Origin: Paragordius varius
Taxonomy: Eukaryota; Nematomorpha
Assembly (NCBI GenBank): GCA_964247055.1
Contig: OZ176055.1
Span: 2,852,001 to 2,916,000 of the forward strand
Reading direction: 5' to 3'
DNA: 64,000 bases
Numbering within the stretch: the first letter of the stretch is position 1; every line of letters begins with the position of its first letter. Below are positions 24,368-37,302 of this stretch, piece by piece. The position numbers were made by a program, and so were the translations under genes. The notes under the pieces are model-generated. The model was not told where the DNA came from and did not search any database. It saw nothing but the letters and a program-made list of their open reading frames with translations.

Positions 24368-24602
24368 CAGAGGCGTAGGTTACATTTCTGGCGCCCCCTC
24401 CATGCGACCCCTTGCATTTTAAGAAAATAATCGAATTCAAACCCCGGGCATTACCACTCATTAATGGGTGAATTTTTTATGTATTATTTAAAATAATAAC
24501 TTTCAAATAACTATTTTTTTTAAAAATATTAAAAAATTTTAAAATCCGGCGACCCTTCAACTATGGCACCTGGTGCATCAGCCCCCTTTCCCTACGCCTC
24601 TG
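24368..24602. mobile_element. hAT MITE with CAGAGGCGTAGG ends
   Basis: Terminal inverted repeats CAGAGGCGTAGG and CCTACGCCTCTG, 235 bp in total. Flanking 8-bp duplications are CTTTTATG (24360-24367) and TTTTTATG (24603-24610), 7 of 8 matching. The interior is non-coding. Confidence 0.8.
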
Positions 24603-26577
24603 TTTTTATGGATTTACGTAAACTTAAGGCAAGTAAAAATATATCCATTTTATATCAATCCCCTAAGGAAGAGTCTGACTCGTGTTGTGTTATAGGCATA
24701 AAAATCCTCAAAAATCCCCAAAAATTGTCATTTTTCCTGAGATAATTTTCTTAAAACCCAAATATTGTCGTTATATAACTCATTTATCTACAAATATATT
24801 TGTAAAGATTCAGCAATTTATCTACATATAAATAAAATTAGGTCCCCTTGTCATCAATGAATGGGAAAATATAGCCTGGTTCTTATATTATAAATTAGTC
24901 TTTATATAATTTTTTTAATATTACTTGCGCTTAGAGACTTTAAAGTCCGATAATTTATCAGTCAAAATTAATTATGTCTCTGCTTTTGCATCATAAATAA
25001 TTAGGTTGTCATTTTTAATTTTTGGTGAAAACTAAAAGTCCAACACCCAGCCTGCCGTGCCCTTTGAGGAGACCGCGAATATGAAATATTAGGAGCATTT
25101 TACCATACTCTTAAATAATAAGGAACCTATATTTAAAAATCTGTCAAATTTTGGGATTCAGTATTTACTGGGGGTATCAAAATATTTTGAATCAGAAAAT
25201 AAACTTATTTTACGCCTGAAAACGTTATTTTATAGTCTCAAAAGTCTCAACTCCATACGTGTACATTTGTAGAGAAGTGGATAATAACATGAGGCGACCA
25301 CTTAAATAAAAAGATTTTGTCATCAGATTTGATGACTTAATTATGTTTTTAGATACGTTCACTTGTCTCTCATTTTATTTTATATAAGTCAAGGAGATAT
25401 GGATATTTAAAACCTTTGTCAAAATAATAAGTAATTATAAATATGCAAATGAATACGATTTATATTTGCGCATAATATCTTGAGTTAGTAAAGATATTAG
25501 CATAAGATTATAATGGAATATACAATAACAAGCCTTTGAATATTTTTACAGTTTATGTCACTGGTATTCAAAGCGTGGCCTTAGGGGCGCACGTGCCCAA
25601 AGATGTACTTATTCAGATTATAAATATCTGCATATGTGTCAAACAGGTAATGTAAAATTTTTCGGTATTATATGATAAGCGCCAGCCCATTAGGTAAAAA
25701 ATATGTTATTATGCCTCTCGAATTTTTTGGATGAATATCATCACTGGTTTATCCAATATATTTATATAAAATATAATTTGTTGAGGTTTATGATTTAAAT
25801 CGCAATCTATTTAAAAATGTCGTTAAAAATTAATTAGATACCAAGGATTTCTTGCAAGTGCTTTTCTCTCAAATTAGCCTTCCAAGAAATTTATCATAAA
25901 AAAGTTTTTATACACGAGGTTAGACAGAGCATAAAATCGATTGGTATAACTGAAAATTACCGCTATTTAAGATGCATGAACTCTTGATTTTAGGGCTTAC
26001 GAATCTTTTAAAAAAGTTATTTTTACTTTTGTTATAATTTCTCCATAGTCACAAAAATTAATGATACATGTCGAATAAATTGGTAAAAGCAAAAAGCTTA
26101 GGAAACAAAATATTATATATATTAAAAAAACTATAATTAAATTAATTTTTTATTAAGGGCCCCGTCAAATGTTTTGGCATCAATGAGCTAGTTATTTGAA
26201 ATATTCGCAGAAGTGCCGATATTGCCCGATAACAATTTTTAAATAAATAATGCTAGATTATATCATAAAAAGTTTTTCGAAAAAATGATTACTTTAATTT
26301 AAGATTTAGTGAAATTATGGTGAAGCGTATTTTTTTATATTAAATTTAATCATATTAAGTTGTATTTTAAACATATTTTCCTATATCGATGTCTCTGAAG
26401 ATTTTGATCCATATTTTCGATTAGATTCGTTCATAAATATAAAAAATATATTGTTTTTTTAATTTTAACCCAAGATTGAGAGCAAACGAATGTTTATAAC
26501 TTCTAAGGTGATGGAAATCTTCAACAAATCATATTATACTAAAAAGGTGCTTTCATAATATTTTAAAATGTGTTTAC

Positions 26578-27357
26578 TAAGGCTTCAAGCCAAGTCGAAA
26601 AAAGTAAATTCGGAACCGGGGTGGTTTTTGAATCTACGGAACTGATTTCGCCTGGTTTCTAAGAAGGTCAAAATGAAAACGGGGTGACTTCGGTTTTGGA
26701 ACCGTTATTACATTTGTTAACAAATCTATTTTGGCTTTACATGATGAAATTTTAATATTTTTGCAAAATCTGGAGGGCGATATACGACTCGTGGGCCGCG
26801 GTTTGAATACCACTGATAAATAGTGTGGCTCATTTTTTCCGTTTTGGGTAATTGATTATGGACGCTATAGTTTATGGTTTTGTTAAAATTAAGGGACTGT
26901 AAAATTGCCACAAGTTTATTAAATAATAAAAATTTGTTTCTAATCTATATATTAAGAAAATATACTTAATTAATTATGTATATCGTTTCTTTCAAGTGTT
27001 AAGGGTGGAAAAAATATCTACATGTTAATTCTCTATTTCTACTGAATACGAAAAAAATGTTATGACATGAACAATTTTTTAAAATAATATCAACTTCTAA
27101 ATTTATGATGGCTATTCCATTTACATGGAGATCTAAAAACATTTATCATAACATTCAAATTGAAATACTTATTTCAACAATAAATTTTATTTTTTAAAAT
27201 AAAATGCTTTACACCTAGCCTAGAGTTTAAAACTTAATAGGAGTGGTTACCAAAATTTTGGAACCTTAACCGGGTGATTCCAACTTAATGAGACCGGTAT
27301 ATGCTAAAATCTTAAGAAACCGGTTTCGGTTCCATGTAGTTCAGGTTCGAAGCCCTA
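26578..27357. mobile_element. hAT-like element of the GGCTTC-AACCGG family
   Basis: The left tip has AAGGCTTCAAGCC and then GGAACCGG. The right tip, inverted, reads TAGGGCTTCGAACC and then GGAACCGAAACCGG. The same end style occurs at 45365-46430 and 50887-50974. Within it, near 26816, the minus strand shows another hAT-like tip (CAGTGGTATTCAAACC), so a second element fragment may be nested. No clear 8-bp duplication. Confidence 0.55.
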
Positions 27358-29146
27358 GTTTATATCATTTCCATGATGTCATAAATATTATAAAATACAC
27401 CAAAAAAATTATGCATTTTATTAATAAATATGAGTCATAATTTAGCATATATTAATTATGGTTTGGAGTATCGGCATTTTTAAGTTTATTTTTGAAAAAT
27501 CTAGCGCATTTTAGAGGGATCCTAAATGTCGGGACTTGAGAAGTCCATATCTGAAAATTCAAATTTATTATTATTATTTTATTTTTAAATTAAATATATT
27601 TTATAGTATGTATATTAATTAACTATTTTAGTTTTAAGCCTTTAGCTTTACTGAAAAAAATTTATTCGGTATAATGTCCGCTATTATTCCGATATAGCAA
27701 TTATTCCAGGAAAACTTCTTTAATTGCCAAGCCCCAAAATCAAAAACACCATTAGATATGAAGATATTTTTGGTGTGTACTGTGTTCATTATACATTTTT
27801 TAAAATCAATTTTGTATCAGAAGGAGTTTTTAGTAACGGATGGTAGTTACATAAACTTAAAACTATTTTTTCTACATTAAAATTTATGATTGTAAATTAG
27901 TCAGGGCTTTATTACCTATTGCGGAAATATATAACTCAAAGCGATTTATTATTTGATTTATCTACTAATTTATTTTATTTAAATGTTTACACGTATTAGT
28001 TATTTGATACTTTTTGAAAAGAATTGTTTCTACTGAAATTTTCTGCTTGGGAATCTAATTAGTAATCACTTAAAAACATATATTATGGTAAAAATTTTAA
28101 ATGTTTTTAATCAAATGCAGAAACATTTGTATTTATTAACATATCTCTGAGCAATTTTTAGAATTTTGATGTTTAAAGATACCCTAAAAATATTTAAATG
28201 TTTGACTATATTTAGCATACACATGTTCAAAAGAAATTTAAATCAAAGATATACAAATACAGAATTTTTAAACCAAACTTTTGCGTTCATTTTTTTTCGC
28301 GGCTCCTAATAAAAGCATCCAGAATGATGTAACCCCTTATAACCTGTTGAAACGCTACTAATCAAACTCTTATAATACTATCTAATAATTTATAAAATTA
28401 TATCGATTTTAAAAATATTTTATTAACATATAAATTTAAACCATGACAAATCCCAAATTTTAAAATGTGTATAATTTTGCGTTAATTACAAGATACTGAG
28501 AACTATTATTGGCCATTTAGGTTTGGCAATGGGTTAAAATTTTTAATATTTATGTGTATTTCCATGTATTTTTCGTTTTATATTAATTACATTTTTGAAA
28601 ATTGCGTTCAATTAAATATGTAACCCATCAGTATCAGTATAAGGGGTGAAACAACATCAATCTAACTTGACTGTTTCAGTCTGCACAATAAAACAAAAGT
28701 CTCACAGATGGCAACAACCATGTACACCTTTTAGCCCATTCAAAATACCGAGTTATTAACAGCTCTCGTTAATGTAACACAATAGTAGCTAAATTAAAGT
28801 CTATGGTGTTTGGGGCACATAGTTATGAATAAAAATTTGTTAAAAATGTTTAAAAAATTATTTTTAAGGGAATAAATTTATTTTACCAGGGGAATCCAAT
28901 GAAAAAGAATGTTCCATTAAGAAGGAATATTAAATTAGAAATAGGTCGCTGCTAAGATGAAAAATAAAATGATATTAGAGTTAGATAAATAAAAGTTGAA
29001 CAACAGTATCCGTTAATCACGTCTAGCACAAAAAACGTAAAACGCAAAAAAGCAAATAAAAATGGAAGAGAGAGGAGATATATGTTTGTTGTGTTTTATA
29101 TTTTGTATAAAAAATGCAAAATAAGAATTGCGATGGTCATACTTAC

Positions 29147-29162
29147 GTAATGCGCTTAACAT
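29147..29162 (-). CDS. tau: Proposed first coding exon of the tau-like gene
   Basis: An ATG at 29162-29160 opens ATG TTA AGC GCA TTA C (M-L-S-A-L plus one base), directly followed by a full consensus donor GTAAGTATG. Phase 1 fits the 23901 exon, giving MLSAL-H-TTNNQPAF. It is the strongest donor seen near an ATG upstream of that exon. The evidence is only the donor and the phase, so other 5' exons, including ones outside the window, are possible. Confidence 0.35.
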
Positions 29163-30080
29163 GATATTATTATACAAAAGAAATCGATATTTTATATTTA
29201 TCCTTTATAGATTGCATTTACATCATTATTACTAAATATTAAATTTTTATACTAAATTAAGCGTCTCTTGCACATTATGGTAATTATAAAAGCAGATACG
29301 ATTTAAAATTTTTGGATATAGTCTGGATAACTAATCTCACAAGCATAAAAACGTACTTAAATTGTTGGCGCCCTAAACAAGTAGCGTTTGTTTAATTATT
29401 ATTATACATAAACCATGGCGTTTAAAGCACATTAAAAATGTCGGACTGCTATTACACTGGCTTAAATTGTGGTTTAGGCCATTCAAATATTATAACACAT
29501 ATATCTTTTTAATTACCATTTTTTCATTAATAAGATTATTTAATTGTAATTTCGATATTAAAAATAAATATGATATTAAACTAATTCAAAGATGCATTCT
29601 ATGCTTATATTAAAATATAAAATTCTTACCACAAACTTGTGTCAATTTTTTAAGATACTTTAAATCGATCTTAAACATGCAAAGGTTTAATGCATTATTG
29701 TTTAAAATCAACTGTTTGAAATTCGAAAGTTTTCTAAATTTCTAGTGCAAAGGCTTTTATAAAATAATCTTTTTAGTTAATAGAATGATAATTAGAGAAT
29801 TCAATATCAAATTCAATTGAAATTCACCTCAAAAGGTATTTTTTATGGAAGATTTCGTCTTAAACGGCATTAAAACATGATAAATAATTTTAGATATATT
29901 GTTGCTGCATTAATGACTATCTTGAATTCCACATAAGAGTCATTAGTTGCAAAACATTGTTATAAGTATAAGGATATTGTCAAAATAATTTTTGAAGACA
30001 TTAAATTTTTAGCTCTTGCCTAAGTTTCAAAGGGGCTTACGTCATAAATGGTCTGACTCCAATTTTTTTTTAGTTTAAAC

Positions 30081-30523
30081 CAGTGGTAATCACCAAAAAA
30101 TTAAAGGGCCACTAAAAATATCAATCTTCAAAAGGTGTACACCATATTATTGTTGTTGAAAGCTTGTAGTCGATTATCGACCGTAAGCGATTTTATAGAA
30201 AAACGCTTCGTGGTAAAATAACCAAACAAAAATTTGGTTATTTTGGACACGAGGATATTCTTTGGAAAAGTATATAATGTTAGGAAATGTTAATATCAAG
30301 AGAGGAAAATGCCAAGACATATTCGTTGAATGGGTGCAATTTTATTACTTCCATAATATTCCCTGCAAATACCATCTCTAAAAGCTCATGACATAACCTA
30401 GGGCATCATAAAATATCGTTAAAAACTATATAGCTGTTTGCTCATTTTCAAATATTGATACATAAATTTAATAAATAATTTAAAGCCAAAAAAGCCCTTA
30501 CGGCTGCAATTCGACTATCACTG
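30081..30523. mobile_element. hAT MITE with CAGTGGTAATCACC ends
   Basis: The left tip is CAGTGGTAATCACC and the right tip, inverted, is CAGTGATAGTCGAATTGC. Flanking 8-bp sequences are GTTTAAAC (30073-30080) and GTTTAAAT (30524-30531), 7 of 8 matching. It is 443 bp and non-coding. Confidence 0.75.
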
Positions 30524-32589
30524 GTTTAAATCTTAAAATAATTAGTATTTAAACTGTTACGCTGGACATAAAGCCTATAAAGTTATATAAATGGGTAAAA
30601 GCCATTTCGAATTTACAAATAGCCGACACATGATTAATATTTTATATTAGAATGATTCGTCCTATAAGCTATAAAAAAAACTATAGGATTTAAAAACTGG
30701 GAAAAGTTACTTAAATTTAAATATTAATAATTTTTGCAGATATTTTTAAACATAAATTCTTTAAAGTTTGAAAATGGATACCTTTATTTCTCTTTCGTCA
30801 AATTTTGTAATACATTTTTATTATTTTAAGTAGCCTTAAATTCCTATTCCAAAGGATCAATATGTCGACTGTGTTGTTGTTTATAGACTTGTGTCTTTAT
30901 AAATTTTATCAAGTGAATCATATTAGATATAGGCCTATGCCATGGCATATCGTTTAAATGGAGAGAATTTTTAATACAAGCCTTCGGTCCAAACTCATGC
31001 TTCATTTTTATTAATGTGTGGTGAATAGCTTATAGACAAATTACTTATACAATAAAAAGTCGCCTAAAAGCAATGGGTGTATTTCGTATATTTTTTAATA
31101 AAACATATTTTACATTTCATAACCATGTACTCTGTTCTATATTTTTATGTGTCTACTGTATAGACCCTCTGTTATGCTATCCTTGGCTTTTTAAGTTAAA
31201 TACGGACCTTAAGGCATTTAAATTTTAGATGCTCTTAACTTGCGCATTTTTTGCAGCCCTTTTCCAGTTGCGCAAAATATCGGATATAAAACGATAGGAC
31301 ACATGGAATTAAATGCTCAAATTAATTTAAACTATTTTGATAACTTTATATAATCCTAAATATATAATTCGCACGCCCCTAATTTTGTTTTCAGAGGTAA
31401 TTTTTTACTTTTTTTCTACATCATATTTTGATAAAACGCACCTTGTGTATTGCGGAGGCTAAATTGTCATCTGATAATATATAACTTTTAACAATTTCAA
31501 GGCTACGAAAATCAATATTTTTGTTTTTTCAACAAATATTGTTAGGAACATAACGAATGCAGGTATATAAAATGGAAACTGGTAAGCATACTTAACTTTA
31601 AGATTATTAAAATATAGTATTTACAGGGGCTGTTGAAAGCATCATAATAATATCAATTTTAATAATTTAATCATAGTAAATAGTTACAATAGATTGTAAT
31701 TAATCCATTATTTTAAAATAATTGGTCTTGAGATACACGAAATTTCGGAATCTTACCTCTGATATTCGGAGAAACTTTCGTGGCTATAAACTTTTTTTCA
31801 TACTAAATTAATATTTAACAAATAAAAAAAAATCATATTAATAATAAATAAATATCAGCCAAACTTTTATAAAAATGGACATCCTTCAAAAGATTATTGG
31901 AATGAATGATTTTTCTGCCGTCACAAGAGATCATTTCGTGTGCATATACATGAAGTTAGTAAAAAGAATAGAATAGACCATTTTTTACTTTCTCTTCAGC
32001 GAGCTTTCAACTTTTTGGGAATAAGTCAAAAAGAAGTACTAAAAAATGACAATAAATAATTTTGAATTTTTAATCTTTGTGTGAGGGTCCTTCGACGTCA
32101 TGTATAATTATAAAACGCTTATTTGAAATTGGGTCTGAAATAATTAACTTTTGCTTTTACATCAACTTACAGTAAATTGTACCCGACGCCACATGATATA
32201 CATAGATAATTTTCTCTTTGGTTTTAGTTAAATTTTTTACCGTAAATCATACAAACGGGGTTTGACTCAATAAAATATTGCGGTCATTTAAATTCCTATT
32301 GACCTATACGATTTAAGAAAATTGCTTTTTTAAACATAACTTGTATAATAGACTTACTGTCTGGAGTCAACAGGAGCTAACTTAAAGCCCCTCACTATCA
32401 CCAGGACCTTATAAACAAATTATGGCGGACAAATAAAATGGGGTCCCTACGTTTTACAAAATTGATTATAAAATTTTATATTCATATAATGTTAATATTT
32501 CCATAAATGTTCCCCTAATTTTCCTTTAATTAAAAATGATGGAAAAGTGATTATTTGGAAATATAGTATTCTTAACCTACAAATTATAT

Positions 32590-32990
32590 AATAATCCAAA
32601 CTATCTTAATAAAATTTAGTTTAGGGAAAGGCACCATATCAAACTACTTCGACGCTATTTTATTTTAAACATTGAGAAAAATCTTGTTGCATTCTAACGC
32701 TAAAATTGAAGCTATTTTTATTTATATTACATCTAACGTTAATATAAGGAGAAAAGGTGATATATTGCATCATAATGCACACATATCAGGTTGGCTAACT
32801 TTTATCAGTTTATCCATAAAATAATGGTCAAATTTTTTGAAGAATTTTTTTTAGTATTTCGGTAAGTTAGATAATGGAAAACTTTTGCAATAATTTCATT
32901 TTACATAGTTATGATATTTGATTTTGAACAGGCCAACAACCTCGATTCGTATGGAAGGATTGAAATAAATGTGTACTATCTAAGTGTTAA
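32590..32990. mobile_element. Diverged relative of the 20166-20730 MITE
   Basis: Blocks in the same order as the 20166-20730 element include TTCGACGC, AACAGGCC, CTCGATTC and AAGTGTTAA at the right edge. Identity is low, so this is an old copy. Confidence 0.55.
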
Positions 32991-34071
32991 ATAAATTTTC
33001 AAAAACAAACTGGCATGACCAATTGCCCAAAATTTATAAGGTTGAATGGGCCAACTTGTTGGTAACATGATTCAAAATTAAATCCCAACCTTAGTTTTAA
33101 TTTAATAAAAGAAAGATACAACTAACCCCATCCCCATTTATAATAAATACAAATTTTTATGCACCATACCATCTATACCCATCTAATAATTAAAAAATTA
33201 TTTGAATGGATTTAAAAATGATTAAAAATACTGCAATAAAAAAATCCAAAAAATATATTCACAGCTTTTTACTGAAAATTAGGATTTATTGCCTAAAGAT
33301 TCTAAGATGTAATCATTTTAGAATTAAGACCATTAAAACAACATTAAACCGCGGAATTTTTTTAGATAATATAATTATTGGAAATATTATTTGCTTGAAT
33401 GTGGTGGGAAATGATGGAATATTTGGTAATACATGATTTACAAGATAATTTAATAGATTATTTGGATTAATATTATATTGGACAGATTTGTGAAATCTAG
33501 CTTTTTATCAAAGATATCACTTTAACTCTGAGCCTTTTTATTAAATAAATGGTAATCATAAAAATGGGAAGTAGACATCCCTAGAGACACCACATGTCAT
33601 ATAATTAGATATTTTTATTTCATAGTTCAGATTGAAATCCCAAACTATACAATATCTTATAAGATTTATTCTTATTATTACAAATACAATAATACCGCAA
33701 TATTTATAATCGCAAAAATGTTTTTGTTACAGTTTAACGAGTTGAATATATTAACTTCCAACTCGCCGCTAAAATAATAGGAGAGTTCAATACGATGGGA
33801 ATAATCTCTAAGAAAATTATTTTAATGTTTGCTTGTCAACTTCATTTATTTCTTTCAGACGCATATTAACCATTCTAAAATTCTGTTTCGACCCCATATA
33901 TAAAGAAATGCTTAGGTGTGCCACTCTTGAATCTATCTGACTCCATTTTTACTATTTATCAATCGATTGTGATTTCAATATGATTTTTTAGACTAAATAT
34001 CTCATTTACCTGATAATAAACTATATTTAATGTTTCGGGAAAATTGATTTTCTTTTAAAATGGGATTGTGC

Positions 34072-34345
34072 TCAACACAAATGGCTTCGTAGACCACATT
34101 AAATAATATGAAAAATAATAATTCATTTAATTTAGACATTAGACTGTAAAAAATTCACCAACACAATTTTTAATTTTTGCTAGTTAGTTGGGAAAACTTG
34201 AAGAAATATCATAAAATGTTGCAAATAGCATATTTTGTAAAATATGAGCCTTGTATTTATTTGATTGCAAATTTTCCGCAGGCTGCAAAATAATTTCGGA
34301 GACCGTTTGTTGACCGACCACCTGTTTTAAAAAAATTTTACCCGC
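34072..34345 (+). repeat. Diverged dispersed repeat, copy 1
   Basis: It shares ordered blocks with 35463-35750: CAACACAAATGGCTT at the left, then TTTTAGCTAGTT-like and TTCGGAGAC/TTTTGGAGG-like blocks to the right. Same orientation in both. The family is unknown; the two copies flank the orphan exon at 34856-35097. Confidence 0.5.
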
Positions 34346-34855
34346 TACTCTTTATAAAAATGATAATTAAACCTGAAAATAATAAAATGGTCGTTTCTAA
34401 TCTTTACGCAACCAATTACATATATTAAACACTAAAACTTGGTTTTGTATGCCGCTTTTGAGGAAGTACGGACATCGCCAATTTCATAAAGACATTCAAA
34501 CTATTAAATACTTTTTTAAGTAACATGATTTATATATTAACATTTATGTTTTTATTTTTGGATCTTGAGATGTAGTTGTTGTAATTACTGGAGTGTATGA
34601 TATAAACTAAGGTATGTCCATAATCAAATAAGCAGAAATAAAGTTAAATTATAGAGACAAAATGTTTTATATCAACCAAATTGTTTTTAACCATCCGCTA
34701 CTGTATATGATTTTCTACGAAGAGGTTTTGTGGCTTGGTTTTAACCAAACAAAATATATTATGATTTAATAATAACCACCTAATTATTCCCACATATTAA
34801 ATTTATTTTTTTATATTCATGCTATTTATGCAACTATCACAATTAAATATTATAC

Positions 34856-35110
34856 ATTTTCGTCATTGAAAATTGAGGCTAAAGATATATTTTTGGAAGA
34901 TTTCGTATTCAGACTATCGTTTGCTGCATTTATCATGTCGTAAGCAACATTTGGGTTTTCAGCTTTTTCAGAATATTGTTCTTCAAAAATTATAGAATCT
35001 GCTTTTGCTTCACCATTTGCGACCTGTTTTTGACTTGGTGTTGGCTTAGACTCTTTGGACATATCCGTTATGATAATTTTTATTGGAGATGTTACATCTA
35101 TTATTGTCAT
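34856..35110 (-). CDS. Orphan coding exon (unplaced, possibly a tau-like alternative 5' exon)
   Basis: An 85-codon open stretch beginning MTIIDVTSPIKIIITDMSKE and ending SLASIFNDEN, then a donor-like GTATAA at 34855. Either the ATG at 35110 is the start, or an acceptor ACAATAATAG (AG at 35099-35098) opens the exon in phase 1 at 35097. It exits in phase 0, so it cannot join the 23901 exon (phase 1) directly but could join the 9562 exon or the 22280 stretch. It is charged and Ser/Asn-rich like the tau-like N-terminal region. Product unknown. Confidence 0.45.
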
Positions 35111-37117
35111 AAAAATATATCTTAGATTTCCATATTTCTATGATTTAAATAAGTAGATGTATCACAAAAATTAAATGAAACATAAAATTATAACAATTTA
35201 ATACTTAAGCAAGCTATCCTTTTCTAATTATTTCGCTGGTTTAGAGTCTTTTTTTTTAATTAAATATGGACAATTTTATAAGGGCTACAAAAGGTTTAAC
35301 ATCGCCTGCCCATGTTGGATAGATGGAAAAAATAGTGGAGTTTCTGATATAAAATCTAGCACGCTTTAACCACATACTACCATGTCTTTCTTATTAAATA
35401 TGACTAAAAACGAAAAGTTATACCTACTTGATATATGCGCGAGTGTTTAAGGAAGGGGTGTTCAACACAAATGGCTTTGCGGGGGAACGAAAAAACTGAC
35501 ATGCTGCATTCGCAAAATATATGTGCAATAACTAATATTATATTCGATTTTAAACATAAAACTGTAAAAACTACTATTTATTTTAACAATTTTAGCTAGT
35601 TCATTGCCGAAATTTGGAAAAACTTAACTTAAAAAATAGTTGAAAAAAATATCGATATTTTTTAGATTACGTAAAATTTTGTATTTAAGATGCTTCGCGG
35701 GCTTCAGAACTATTTTGGAGGTACTGGTTTAAAGGGAGAAATTGCTACGATTTTACCAGTTGCGCCTTATCCAGTAAATAAACATGGTTTATTAAACAAT
35801 GGAAAACTGTTTAATTATGTCATAAGTTGACTAGTGGCTTGCTGGATAAATTTTGCAAGTTTGTGTGTTTATCCCATTAAAAAGTTATATGACAATTAGA
35901 ATAACTTAGACATTTTGTAGCTGAAAACAAATCAAAAAAGCTTTAAATAATAATTTGTTTACCCATTATAGAGTATAATTTCGTCGCTTATTTATGTGAA
36001 GCTTCTGGGACAAATTTGATTTATCTAAACACTTATTAAACAAATAATTAATATTTTAAATATATAGCCATATTAAATGATCAATTTTATATTATCATTC
36101 ATCCGATTTCCTGATGCAAAAAATGAGAAATCTCGTAGCAAAGTCATTTTAGTTGGTATTCTAAAAAAGCATTAATTTTTTATAATTTGAGTTCCTTTAA
36201 TGTTGTCTAATGATGCTTACAATTCTTGCACAGTTGTTTAGGAGAGCTAGGAATCAGTATAAATTAAATGGGGTATTCACAACTACCTATCCCATAGATA
36301 ATTTTTTATCAAAATACGAGGATGGCAAAGTAAAAAAAACTTTAATACCTTTTATTACGACCTAATGAGTATCCTCTTCAATTGCAACTTCATAAAGAGA
36401 AAGTTAGTAAAATATGGCGATGTAATCGAGAATTTTCAATCTTGTCAGAGGATTGCTAAATAATGTATATAAATTACCTAGAGCCTCCAAAAAAGAATAT
36501 CCTACAAACTTATTTAAATGGAAGGAACTTCTCTTTTTACAATTCTCGTAAATTTAACTAAAGCTCTTCCTATATCTAAGGGTGGTCAAAATGATAGCCT
36601 TTCACCAACCTGGATAGTAAGTTTTATCTTTAATTGATAGACTCAATCCAAAACCGGAGATCAATGCTATTTTTGAAGATCAACCACTAATATTTTTCAG
36701 AGAGTTATAGACTAGTTTCCGAAAATGGGTGATATACCATTAACAATAGTAGAGAATTGAAAATTAGTTTTCTAATTCCACTAGGTTTATGTTACGCTGG
36801 CAGCATCGCAAATTATTTTATAAAAGAAAGTAAACAAATGATAAAATATTTGATTATATAATTTTTAATTATATTTGTATCAAGTCATGCTGGTATGTGA
36901 ATTTATTCACAAATAAAAATTTATTTTTTAGAAAGTGGATTCCACAAATGTCCCCAAAAAAATTTTGTCATCTCTATTTTTTAATTTTATAAAGGTGAAA
37001 ATTTTTTGGAATAAATAGCCAACAAAAAATAAATTTATTAGAAATGTTTGTGTTTATTACCTATGCATTTATGTATAAACTTATTAGATTTTAAATATAC
37101 AGTATGCATTTTAATGA
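35111..37117. other. AT-rich intergenic stretch
   Basis: Holds the second copy of the diverged repeat (35463-35750). Otherwise I see no gene, RNA or clear element. Confidence 0.45.
35463..35750 (+). repeat. Diverged dispersed repeat, copy 2
   Basis: Partner of 34072-34345, beginning CAACACAAATGGCTTTG. Direct orientation, heavily diverged, non-coding. Confidence 0.5.
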
Positions 37118-37266
37118 TTCCTTATTTCACACTATAGTTGGGCAATTCGCAACACAGTGTATGGAGAAATTACAATAACGTTGAATAAACAATTTTTTCC
37201 TTTCTTTTTTTCCATGCTCTACTATTGTGCTGCCAATTGCCCTCAAAGTGTGATATAAGCAACCAT
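37118..37266. mobile_element. Small MITE (GGGCAATTTGCAA family), copy 2
   Basis: Ends ATTTCACACTATAGTTGGGC and, inverted, TATATCACACTTTGAGGGC. Opposite orientation to the 21815-21955 copy, and clearly the same family. It abuts Helitron array B. Confidence 0.7.
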
Positions 37267-37302
37267 TAAAATACATACCGTATACATAAATTATATAATA
37301 TA

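Larger units (their letters stand above)
23902..29146 (-). other. Proposed first intron of the tau-like gene
   Basis: No coding exon was found. It contains hAT MITEs at 24368-24602 and 26578-27357. 25000-26500 and 27400-28600 are AT-rich with nothing recognised. 28625-28790 is less AT-rich than its surroundings and has a good acceptor-like site (TTTTGTTTTATTGTGCAG on the minus strand), possibly an untranslated exon or a regulatory block. Confidence 0.45.
993..29162 (-). other. tau: Tau/MAP-type microtubule-binding protein gene (whole locus, ten proposed coding exons)
   Basis: Proposed coding exons in transcript order: 29162-29147, 23901-22420, 14533-14466, 9562-9180, 8794-8655, 4002-3881, 3588-3453, 3178-2997, 2263-2024, 1133-993. 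Every junction agrees in phase and the sum is 2910 nt, giving 969 residues and a stop. Residues 738-969 carry degenerate tau repeats (VQSKCGS with GGGSVK; VQSKVGS; AKSKIGSLENAAY with GGRVK; YKLDFKKEARSKI), the family signature for tubulin binding. In this family the basic C-terminal part binds and stabilises axonal microtubules and the acidic N-terminal part projects from the lattice. The N-terminal part here (about 690 residues) is long, acidic and Asn/Asp/Ser-rich, unlike the short projection domain of fly tau. The repeat end is well supported; the first exon is the least certain. Confidence 0.8.
29163..34855. other. Upstream/intergenic AT-rich stretch
   Basis: No gene was recognised. It holds a hAT MITE at 30081-30523, a MITE relative at about 32590-32990, and one copy of a diverged ~300-bp repeat at 34072-34345. 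The rest shows only short chance ORFs. It may be promoter and 5' sequence of the tau-like gene or a further intron. Confidence 0.45.

Noticed and set aside
24640-24670. Match of AAGGCAAGTAAAAATATATC with the end of the LRR gene coding region near 42480
   Set aside because: A 20-bp AT-rich match with nothing similar on either side; most likely chance.
33206-33436. 76-codon plus-strand frame
   Set aside because: Lys/Ile-rich composition expected of random AT-rich DNA, no motif, no splice partners.
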